A stretch of 45,183 bases of DNA from Alphaproteobacteria bacterium. GTDB lineage: Bacteria > Pseudomonadota > Alphaproteobacteria > Micropepsales > Micropepsaceae. Location of the stretch: assembly GCA_016124635.1 (NCBI GenBank), contig WGNJ01000021.1, positions 1-45,183 of the forward strand, in the 5' to 3' direction. Position numbers and translations under genes: made by a program. Shown piece by piece: positions 23,428-29,816 of this stretch (its first letter is position 1; the number at the start of each line of letters is the position of its first letter). Under the pieces are notes generated by a model. It did not search any database. It saw nothing but the letters and a program-made list of their open reading frames with translations, and had not been told where the DNA came from.

Positions 23428-24624
23428 ATGATACGGCGCCTCGCCCTTTGTTGTTTCACAATCGTCGGCACGGTGGCCGCGCACGCCGAACCTGTCGACA
23501 TATCCGGCTTTGTTGAGGGTGAAGTCCGTATCTTCCCAGCGGCGCCAAAGTTTCCTGCGCAGCACGACGACGCATTGAGTCCATCGCTCGCGTTTCAACC
23601 CGAGCTGCGTTGGAAGTCCGACAACCATGATACGTTCACATTCATCCCGTTCGGCCGTATCGACGCCGACGACAAAAGGCGCACTCATTGGGACGTCCGC
23701 GAAGCGAACTGGCTCTACAATGCCGGCGACTGGGACCTGCGCGTCGGGCTCGGCAAAGTATTCTGGGGAGTTGCGGAGTCGCGCCATCTCGTCGACATCA
23801 TCAACCAAACCGACCTTGTCGAATCGGTCGAGGAGGAGGACAAGCTCGGGCAGCCGATGGTGAACTTGAATCTCATCACCGATTTCGGCACTTGGAACGC
23901 ATTTGTTCTGCCTTATTTTCGCGAGCGCACCTTCCCGAGTTCTTCCGGAAGACCTGGGTTACCCCTCCCTGTGGCCACGGATCTCGCTGTCTTCGAATCC
24001 GGCAGCGGGGAGCGCCATGTCGACTATGCGCTTCGCTGGCAGGAGCGCGTCGGCGCCTTCGACATTGGCTTGTCATACTTCGACGGCACGGGCCGTGAAC
24101 CGCGCTTGGTGCCGACGCTAGCGCCGGGCGGCCCTGTCCTCGTTCCGCATTACGATCTGATCGATCAAGCAGGCCTCGACGTTCAGGCAACGTTGGATTC
24201 GTGGCTGCTCAAACTCGAGGCTATCGTCCGCTCAGGACAAGGCGATACCTTCTTCGCCAGTGTCACGGGATTCGAATACACCTTCTATCAAGTCTTCGGG
24301 TCGCAAGCCGATCTGGGCGCGCTCGCCGAGTACGATTATGACGGTCGCGATGCGAATGCCCCGTACACGCTCTTCAACAACGACATCGTGCTCGGCGCGC
24401 GTCTGGCGCTGAACGACGTTGAGGACACAAGCTTCCTCAGTACCATGATTGTCGATCTCGACAACCACACCACGCTTTCGAAAATCGAGTTTGCGACTCG
24501 CGTCGCCGATGGCTGGAAGCTCGAGATCGACGGGCGTTTTTTCCTCTACGTCGATAACCATGCGATCGAAACCAATTTCGAGCGCGATCACACGCTGGAG
24601 ATTCGCTTGCGGCGCTATTTCTGA
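23428..24624 (+). CDS. Outer-membrane beta-barrel protein
   Basis: A 398-residue protein with a signal peptide (1-20, AAHA-EP). The mature sequence alternates polar and aromatic residues throughout (TFTFIPFGRIDAD, DWDLRVGLGKVFWGVAESRHLVDIINQTDL, YALRWQERVGAFDIGLSYFDG, YDFDG-like turns) and ends RRYF with a C-terminal phenylalanine, the signal for the BAM machinery. KVFWG-ESRHLVDIINQTD resembles barrel proteins that accompany LolA-like proteins and RND or ABC exporters. It starts 13 bp after the LolA-like gene. It is probably the outer-membrane part of the same export or lipid-trafficking system; the cargo is unknown. Confidence 0.8.
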   Translation: MIRRLALCCFTIVGTVAAHAEPVDISGFVEGEVRIFPAAPKFPAQHDDALSPSLAFQPELRWKSDNHDTFTFIPFGRIDADDKRRTHWDVREANWLYNAGDWDLRVGLGKVFWGVAESRHLVDIINQTDLVESVEEEDKLGQPMVNLNLITDFGTWNAFVLPYFRERTFPSSSGRPGLPLPVATDLAVFESGSGERHVDYALRWQERVGAFDIGLSYFDGTGREPRLVPTLAPGGPVLVPHYDLIDQAGLDVQATLDSWLLKLEAIVRSGQGDTFFASVTGFEYTFYQVFGSQADLGALAEYDYDGRDANAPYTLFNNDIVLGARLALNDVEDTSFLSTMIVDLDNHTTLSKIEFATRVADGWKLEIDGRFFLYVDNHAIETNFERDHTLEIRLRRYF

Positions 24625-24640
24625 GATGTGCGAGATGGCA

Positions 24641-25345
24641 TCAATTGCGGCTTGCGACATAGGCCGCCACCGCTTTCCGATCATCTGTGCTCAGTACCGC
24701 AGCTATGTTTCCCATCGGCTGAGAGCTCCGCTCGCCCCTTGCGAATCGATCAAGCTGGTCAGCGATGTAGTCGGCGTGTTGGCCCATTAGCTTCGGCACC
24801 GGTCCGCTCGTGCCCATCCTCATGCCGCCTGGCCCCATCATGTGCCGGCCTCCCATCATGCCGCCATGGCCTCCCATCATACCACCGCGCCCGCCCATCA
24901 TGCCGCCGCCTCTGGTGTCATGGCACATGTTGCAGGCGGGCGCGTCGCCAGAGCCCTCCATGAAGATTTGCTCCCCCCGCGCCCAATTTGCCCGACTTCC
25001 GTCCTCGTCGGGTTTGATCGTCTTCCCGCTGTAGAAGTCGGCAAACAGCGTTCTTTCACTGTCGGAAAGCGGTCGGGCGACAGGCGCCATGATGTCGGAC
25101 GCCCGTGCGCCGTCTGCGAACGCGCGAAGCTGCTGATAGAGATAATCCGGATCCTGCCCTGCTAATTTTGGAACCGTTGGCGTGGGACTATTGCCGTCGG
25201 CGCCGTGACAGGCCGCACATCGCTCCTGCGCGAGCGTTGCGCCCTTCTCTGCAGCATGGCGCTGCGCCAGCCACAAAACGAGCGAAACGACGAGCGCGGC
25301 AGCCACTAGTACAATCACAACGGCGGTTGGGCCAATTCGCATCAT
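24641..25345 (-). CDS. Membrane-anchored dihaem cytochrome c (c4-like) with a Met/Gly/His-rich insert
   Basis: A 234-residue protein. Residues 5-28 form an uncleaved anchor helix. Domain 1 has CAACH (43-47) and probable distal Met86 (DIMAPVA). Domain 2 has CNMCH (138-142) and distal Met211 (SSQPMGNI). Between the second haem motif and its LMGQ core lies a low-complexity insert (about 146-178) of repeated MMGG units with several His. Ordinary cytochrome c4 domains have only a short loop there. The insert should bind Cu(I), so the protein could couple copper binding to electron flow. The start overlaps the stop of a frameshifted small gene. It converges with the barrel gene 16 bp away. Confidence 0.87.
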   Translation of the reverse strand: MMRIGPTAVVIVLVAAALVVSLVLWLAQRHAAEKGATLAQERCAACHGADGNSPTPTVPKLAGQDPDYLYQQLRAFADGARASDIMAPVARPLSDSERTLFADFYSGKTIKPDEDGSRANWARGEQIFMEGSGDAPACNMCHDTRGGGMMGGRGGMMGGHGGMMGGRHMMGPGGMRMGTSGPVPKLMGQHADYIADQLDRFARGERSSQPMGNIAAVLSTDDRKAVAAYVASRN

Positions 25346-25484
25346 CTACTCAATTTGCTCTTCGCTCGCTTGCACTGGTCACGCGGGAATTCGCCTTTGG
25401 CATAGCCAACGGTTTGCCCATAATGGTCAGTCGGACCTTTCCTTGGGTCGCCGGTGACTGTCGGATCGCCGTCGGATCGCCCAT
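25342..25484 (-). pseudogene. 42-codon small gene disrupted by an 11-bp tandem duplication
   Basis: ATG 25484 has a strong ribosome site (GTAGGAG, six bases upstream). As written, its frame ends after 44 codons. If one copy of the tandem 11-mer directly after the ATG is removed, the frame becomes M-GDPTVTGDPRKGPTDHY, GQTVGYAKGEFPRDQCKRAK and SKLSR, ending at a TGA that overlaps the ATG of the dihaem cytochrome (ATGA). That coupling and the Gly/Pro/Lys-rich composition make the repaired frame the more likely ancestral one. No family is recognised. It would be a small, soluble, basic protein with one cysteine. Confidence 0.6.
25460..25481. repeat. 11-bp tandem duplication after a start codon
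   Basis: GTCGGATCGCC occurs twice in direct succession (25460-25470 and 25471-25481), immediately next to the CAT (minus-strand ATG) at 25482-25484. Eleven is not a multiple of three, so the copy number sets the reading frame of the small gene upstream of the dihaem cytochrome. Confidence 0.9.
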
Positions 25485-25550
25485 GGCAGGTCTCCTACGA
25501 GGGCCATCGCAAGCGCGATGTGGCAGCGGCTATGAACCGCCGTCCGCGCG

Positions 25551-26072
25551 TCACTTCTGTTGATGCTGCAGCACCATTTCCTGGTGCTTGAGCATCTGTT
25601 CCATCATGAGCTGCATCATGTCCACGCGCTCCTGCATGTGCTGATACTGGTCGGCGTTGTCACCGCTCGCACCTTGCTCGCCGCGGCGGCCCATCATTCC
25701 GCCTTGGCCTCCCATCATACCGCCCTGGCCACCCATCATTCCACCTTGGCCGCCCATCATACCGCCCTGGCCACCCATCATGCCGCCTCGGCCGCCCTGA
25801 CCACCCATCATGCCGCCGCCCATCATCGAATGCATAGCCTGCATCTGTTCGTGCATCAGCTGCATGTGCTCGCGCATGAGCTTCATGTATTTGGCGCCGT
25901 GCGCGCCGCGGGCCTGGCCCATCATTTGATCCATGTGCTCGAAGCGCTGTTCCGTCTGCTCGGTCGCGGAGGACGGCGCCGTCGGCTTGTCGTCGGCCGC
26001 ATACGCAAGCGTCGCGCCACCAAGCGCCAGCAGCGCGACGATGGCCAGCGCATGAGAGTATCGCGTGTTCAT
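25551..26072 (-). CDS. Exported Met/Gly/His-rich metal-binding protein
   Basis: A 173-residue protein with a signal peptide (1-25, GGATLAYA-AD). An N-terminal helical region rich in Met and His follows (HMDQMMGQ, YMKLMREHMQLMHEQMQAMHSMM). Next come about six MMGGQGG repeats (residues about 92-132) and a C-terminal helix with MDMMQ/MMEQMLKHQEMVLQHQQK-type Met and His spacing. A strong AGGAG site precedes ATG 26072. No catalytic domain is present. The Met-X-X-Met and MMGG patterns are typical of periplasmic Cu(I)/Ag(I) chelators. It lies just downstream of a CsoR-type palindrome and upstream of the dihaem cytochrome, which carries the same MMGG repeat. Confidence 0.85.
   Translation of the reverse strand: MNTRYSHALAIVALLALGGATLAYAADDKPTAPSSATEQTEQRFEHMDQMMGQARGAHGAKYMKLMREHMQLMHEQMQAMHSMMGGGMMGGQGGRGGMMGGQGGMMGGQGGMMGGQGGMMGGQGGMMGRRGEQGASGDNADQYQHMQERVDMMQLMMEQMLKHQEMVLQHQQK
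25690..25816. repeat. 21-bp coding repeats for MMGGQGG units
   Basis: About six imperfect 21-bp tandem units of the form CCCATCAT-nCC-GCC(C/T)TGG-CC occur in the Met-rich gene. Related units occur in the dihaem cytochrome gene (about 24830-24910), so the two genes appear to have exchanged or shared this repeat. The number of units may vary between strains. Confidence 0.8.
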
Positions 26073-26149
26073 TGTGCTTCTCCTTCGCATTTATTCCCTG
26101 TTGTGGAAGTGATCCCGGAGATTGCTCCTTGATCGTGACTTACCATATA

Positions 26150-26166
26150 ATACCCCCAGGGGGTAT
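26150..26166. promoter_or_regulatory. Second CsoR-type copper operator palindrome
   Basis: ATACCCCC-A-GGGGGTAT is a perfect 17-bp palindrome about 78 bp upstream of the Met-rich gene (leftward) and 185 bp upstream of the cupredoxin gene (rightward). Core and flanks match the site at 22507-22527, so the same repressor probably binds both. Confidence 0.75.
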
Positions 26167-26250
26167 ATGCGAGTCGATGGGCTTAAACTGCGATGTCGAG
26201 CCGCATCAGCCTCCAGCGAGCAGTAGAGGACCTAATGCGCCAATGGGTGT

Positions 26251-26264
26251 TTGATCGAGATCAA
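26251..26264. promoter_or_regulatory. FNR/FixK-type box
   Basis: TTGAT-CGAG-ATCAA matches the FNR/FixK consensus TTGATN4ATCAA at all ten positions. It lies 88-101 bp upstream of the cupredoxin ATG, a distance that fits activation from about -41 with a short leader. It suggests that the cupredoxin is induced at low oxygen. Confidence 0.7.
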
Positions 26265-26351
26265 GGCCAGGTGTCAGGAAAGTGATTTTCGATATCATCA
26301 AATGCGAACGATGCGGGTCCTGAAAGCAACCGCGGCAACTCGGAGTGAATC

Positions 26352-26843
26352 ATGAAGATCAAATCTCTCCTCATTTTGGCCGGCCTCGCCATAGCCGGAA
26401 CTACCGCGCTGGCGCACGATGACCATTCTGCTGGCGAGCAAAATTTGGCTGGCCGTCCTGGAGACCGGACGAAGGTTGTCCGCACTGTCCATCTTGTGGC
26501 AAGCGAGATCAGATTCGACGCCAAAAAGCTGTCGTTCAAGAAAGGCGAGATCGTAAAATTTGTACTCGTCAATGAGGGCGAGCAAGATCACGAACTTACG
26601 ATCGGCGATGCCGCCTATCAGCTCAATCACCGCAAGGAAATGGCCGAAATGGCGGAAGCGACGGATGCGTCGATGAATGGCATGGCCGCGCATCATCACA
26701 ATGATGGCAGCACAATCACCGTGAAACCCGGCGAGACGAAGGAACTCGTATGGCAATTCACGAACGCCGGCGCGTTCGAATTCGCCTGCAATATTCCCGG
26801 TCATGCAGAGGCGGGAATGGCCGGAACAATCACCATCCGCTAA
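26352..26843 (+). CDS. Blue-copper cupredoxin (plastocyanin/azurin-like)
   Basis: A 163-residue periplasmic protein with a signal peptide (1-21, ALA-HDDH). The cupredoxin domain runs from about 45 to 163, with the type 1 copper ligands His80 (QDHELTIG), Cys146, His151 and Met156 (FACNIPGHAEAGM). A Met/His-rich loop (about 93-117, including EMAEMAEATDASMNGM and AAHHHND) and a His-containing N-terminus could hold additional copper. Loop-bearing cupredoxins of this kind occur in copper-resistance clusters (CopI-type) and may bind or oxidise Cu(I). It has its own upstream region with a CsoR-type palindrome and an FNR-type box. Confidence 0.9.
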   Translation: MKIKSLLILAGLAIAGTTALAHDDHSAGEQNLAGRPGDRTKVVRTVHLVASEIRFDAKKLSFKKGEIVKFVLVNEGEQDHELTIGDAAYQLNHRKEMAEMAEATDASMNGMAAHHHNDGSTITVKPGETKELVWQFTNAGAFEFACNIPGHAEAGMAGTITIR

Positions 26844-27043
26844 ATCCTTCGGCGGTTGCTGCCGCGCACGACGTGTCCGATGAAACACGAAGCAACCGTC
26901 AGATTTCCCTTAACAAAAGGTTACCAGATCTTCGGCGATTGCTGATGCAATTTTGCGACGTTTGATCGGCCAATGCTGATGTATTGCGCGACACTGATTG
27001 AATGCGTTGACTTTGTTACGGCTGCGCTTGAGATTTCCACAGC

Positions 27044-27451
27044 ATGAGGATTTTGAGCACCCCATCTGGCTCGAACACGGTCGGCCGCTTCGTGGCGATC
27101 GCTATCGTGTTGGGATGGGCGCTTGTGCCGGCTTTCTGTGGCGGACTCTTTGAGGTAGCACACGCCCACGCTCGAACTGTTCTGCATGATCACGCTGGCG
27201 CCACAACACATAAGGAGCCGGTCTCGTGTTGCCGTTCCCTTGCCGACGTGAAAGTCCTCACCGTGGCACCCGCGGCATTTCCGGCTGTGAAAGCCATCGT
27301 TGTGAGCGGGCTCGGATCGCAGCGTGAGATCGCGGCGTCGACAAGACTCTCGAACTCGACTGCGATAGCGGCGGCAACGGGACCACCTCGAATACAAAAT
27401 GTTCGGTTGCTCTCTTACAATTCGCTCGCACCTCCATCTCCGCGCGCCTGA
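27044..27451 (+). CDS. Small exported His/Cys-containing protein before the second efflux operon
   Basis: A 135-residue protein with an N-terminal hydrophobic helix (about 15-40) and then a metal-ligand-rich stretch (HAHARTVLHDHAGATTHKEPVSCC). A mild hydrophobic segment and a Ser/Pro-rich end follow. I do not recognise a family with certainty; its plan is close to that of the 118-residue protein at 11.2 kb and to DUF2946- or CzcI-like proteins that precede heavy-metal efflux genes. The TolC-family gene starts 75 bp downstream on the same strand. A periplasmic metal-binding or sensing role is an inference. Confidence 0.55.
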   Translation: MRILSTPSGSNTVGRFVAIAIVLGWALVPAFCGGLFEVAHAHARTVLHDHAGATTHKEPVSCCRSLADVKVLTVAPAAFPAVKAIVVSGLGSQREIAASTRLSNSTAIAAATGPPRIQNVRLLSYNSLAPPSPRA

Positions 27452-27526
27452 CGTTCGCGAAGAACGTCAACTTGAGACGCAAAAGCGTCTTGCCGCCTTG
27501 TTGCGCGTGAGTTGAAAGGTAAGCCA

Positions 27527-28852
27527 ATGCATCGCCGTTGGATTTCGCTTTGCAGTGTGGGCTGCAAGGCAGTCGCGGTGCTCGTGATGGCAACAGCACT
27601 TGCCTGCCCTGTATCCGGCGCACCTAAGCTCGATGCCGACGGCGCGGTGCGGTTGGCGTTGTCGCGCAATCACGATCTGCAAGCGGCGCGCGCCCAAGTG
27701 CAGGCGGCCGTTGGTCGGCTGCGCCAAGCGGGAATGTGGCCGAACCCACGCATTGAACTCGGCCACGAGACGGACCGGCCCTTCGCGAATGAGGGCGAGT
27801 ACTCGTCCTCGGTGGGTCTGTCGCTGGATCTGCCGATTTCTGGGCGCTTGGGCCGAGCGCAGGACGTGGCGCGAGTTGACGTCGCGCGCGCCCTTGCAGA
27901 GGTCAACGACGCCGAGCGCCAGCTAATCGGCGACGTCGCTTCCGCCTACTACCAAATCGTTGCAATCGACCAAAACCTCAAGCTCCGTGGGGAATTGATC
28001 ACATCGATCGCGGAACTCGCCGCCGTTAGTCAAAATCGCTTCAGCGCTGGCGAAGTTTCGGAGTTGGACGTGAATGCCGCAAGCCTCGAGCTCATGCGTC
28101 TCAAACAGGACCGCACTATTCTTGCCGGCGAGCGAGCAGCGGCGGTTCGCACCCTGGCAGGCCTAATCGGCCTAAACGGCGACGAACCGCTGGCACTTGA
28201 TAGCAAGCAGCAATCTCGTTCGCCGCTCGCCACGTCGGCCGAATTGGTTCGCCGCGCGCTGGAGCGGCGGCCCGACCTTCGATTGTTGGATTTGGCAGCC
28301 AATCGAGCCGAGGCTGAGAGGGCGCTCGCGTCAGCGTCGGCGTGGGAAGATTGGGGCGTCTCGCTTGGCGTCAAGCGCGACCGCCTTTCTATCGAAGGCG
28401 CGCCGCGTCAACCGGCCGAAGATGCGCTGGCAATGACGCTGACCATTCCATTCCCGGTTCTCAATCAGAACGAGGGGATTCAACGCGCGGCCGCCTCCGA
28501 CTCGCTCGCCGCCCGGGAGCAAGAGGAAGCTCTGCGTCAACGCATCGAGAACGAAGTGACCGGCGGGGCTGAGCAACTGGCGCAACTTGCCGCCGCCGTC
28601 GACGGCTATGAACGCGAGGCGCTGCCGCTCGCGCGCAAGAACACCGCGCTCGCTCACAATGCATATCGCAAAGGACAAATTGCGATCGGTGATGTTGTGC
28701 AGGCAGAGCGGCAAGAAAAGGAGGTCGCCACCAATTATGCCGACGCTCTGGGAAGATACCTGAGGGCGAGAGTGTCGCTCGAGACGGCGACTGTCGCCCA
28801 CCTCGACCTAATGACTCGGCCAGTGGAAGTCGACGAAGCAAGGGAACAGTGA
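27527..28852 (+). CDS. TolC-family outer-membrane channel (CzcC-like)
   Basis: A 441-residue protein with a signal peptide and two repeats of the outer-membrane factor domain. The first has AARAQVQAAVGRLRQAGMWPNPRIELGHE and YSSSVGLSLDLPISGRLGRAQDVARVDVARALAEV. The second has WGVSLGVKRDRLSI and MTLTIPFPVLNQNEGIQRAAASDSLA. The helical periplasmic barrel has coiled-coil heptads (NRFSAGEVSELDVNAASLEL, AYRKGQIAIGDVVQAERQ). Such channels carry cations across the outer membrane for CzcBA- or CusBA-type pumps. ATG 27527 is preferred to the TTG at 27512. It is followed after one base by the adaptor gene, and it could also serve the CusBA pump at 12-16 kb, which lacks its own channel. Confidence 0.9.
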   Translation: MHRRWISLCSVGCKAVAVLVMATALACPVSGAPKLDADGAVRLALSRNHDLQAARAQVQAAVGRLRQAGMWPNPRIELGHETDRPFANEGEYSSSVGLSLDLPISGRLGRAQDVARVDVARALAEVNDAERQLIGDVASAYYQIVAIDQNLKLRGELITSIAELAAVSQNRFSAGEVSELDVNAASLELMRLKQDRTILAGERAAAVRTLAGLIGLNGDEPLALDSKQQSRSPLATSAELVRRALERRPDLRLLDLAANRAEAERALASASAWEDWGVSLGVKRDRLSIEGAPRQPAEDALAMTLTIPFPVLNQNEGIQRAAASDSLAAREQEEALRQRIENEVTGGAEQLAQLAAAVDGYEREALPLARKNTALAHNAYRKGQIAIGDVVQAERQEKEVATNYADALGRYLRARVSLETATVAHLDLMTRPVEVDEAREQ

Positions 28853-28853
28853 C

Positions 28854-29813
28854 GTGAATCGAACTCCAATTGCCCGGGTCTTGAAGTTTTATGCGGTTTG
28901 CCTGGCCGTTGCCCTGCTATTCGCAATGCCGCGTGAAGCGTTATCGCATGGCGGGGCGATCGAGACTGGAGAAGGGCCCAAAGGTCCGGTCACGCTCACA
29001 ACAGCGCAGATCAAGGCGCTGGGATTGCAAACAGCTCAAGCTGATTTTCGGCCGATGGAGAGTCTCTTGCGCGTCCACGGCGAGGTCTCGCCGCTGCCCG
29101 AGGCTCAGTCGAACGTGACGCTGCGCTTCAGCGGCATCGTCAAGGCGATTTACGCAAAACTCGGGGACGTTGTGCACAAGGGCGATCGACTCGCGCTCGT
29201 CGAGTCGCGCGTGGTCGGTGATCCGCCGCCAACTATCGTGGTCACTGCGCCGATGGCCGGAACGATCGACGCGCGAAACATCATTGTCGGACAAAGCGTC
29301 GAGCCGGATTCCGTGCTCTTTCATTTGAGCGATCTCGCCAAGTTGCGCGCAGTCGGGCGCGTGTACGAGGAGGACCTCGGCAAAGTTCACGTCGGTCAGG
29401 CGGCGCACGTCAACGTACTTGCCTTTCCAGCCGAGCCGTTCTCGGGGACGCTAATCTATGTTGGTCCGGCACTCGACCCCGACACGCGCACGGCCGAAAT
29501 TGCTGTTTCTCTCGACAACGGCAAGGGACTTCTCAAGCCCAACCTGTTCACGCGCATCGATCTCGTGATCGGTAAGACAGACGCGGCATTGACGATTCCC
29601 AATAACGCGATCTTGGAAGCCGGCGGTGAGAAGTTCGTGTTCGTTCGTGACGGAGGCACATTTACTCGCAGCGACATAGAGGTCGGCGCGTCCGATGATC
29701 AATACACCGAGGTGACTTCAGGCATCGTACCCGGCGATGAGGTTGTCACCGTCGGTGCGCGAGAGGTTTACACACAATGGCTCACGGGTGGCGCGATGAA
29801 GGCGGAGGAGTAG
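28854..29813 (+). CDS. RND periplasmic adaptor (CzcB-like)
   Basis: A 319-residue membrane-fusion protein starting at GTG 28854, one base after the TolC-family stop, with AGGGAA upstream. A signal peptide or anchor occupies the first 30 residues. The barrel-sandwich halves are VHGEVSPLPEAQSNVTLRFSGIVKAIYAKLGDVVHKGDRLALVES and VVTAPMAGTIDARNIIVGQSVEPDSVLFHLSDL. The beta-barrel domain and PGDEVVTVGAREVYTQW end follow. It lacks the heavy-metal-binding N-terminal domain of CusB, so it is closer to the shorter CzcB/CnrB-type adaptors. It bridges the TolC-family channel and the RND pump of the same operon. Confidence 0.9.
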   Translation: MNRTPIARVLKFYAVCLAVALLFAMPREALSHGGAIETGEGPKGPVTLTTAQIKALGLQTAQADFRPMESLLRVHGEVSPLPEAQSNVTLRFSGIVKAIYAKLGDVVHKGDRLALVESRVVGDPPPTIVVTAPMAGTIDARNIIVGQSVEPDSVLFHLSDLAKLRAVGRVYEEDLGKVHVGQAAHVNVLAFPAEPFSGTLIYVGPALDPDTRTAEIAVSLDNGKGLLKPNLFTRIDLVIGKTDAALTIPNNAILEAGGEKFVFVRDGGTFTRSDIEVGASDDQYTEVTSGIVPGDEVVTVGAREVYTQWLTGGAMKAEE

Positions 29814-29816
29814 ATC

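Noticed and set aside
25560..26132. A long rightward frame of 190 codons rich in His and Ala, opposite the Met-rich gene
   Set aside because: It is the mirror reading of the MMGG repeats. The minus-strand gene has a signal peptide, a strong ribosome site and a known composition pattern, while this frame has neither start signal nor domain.
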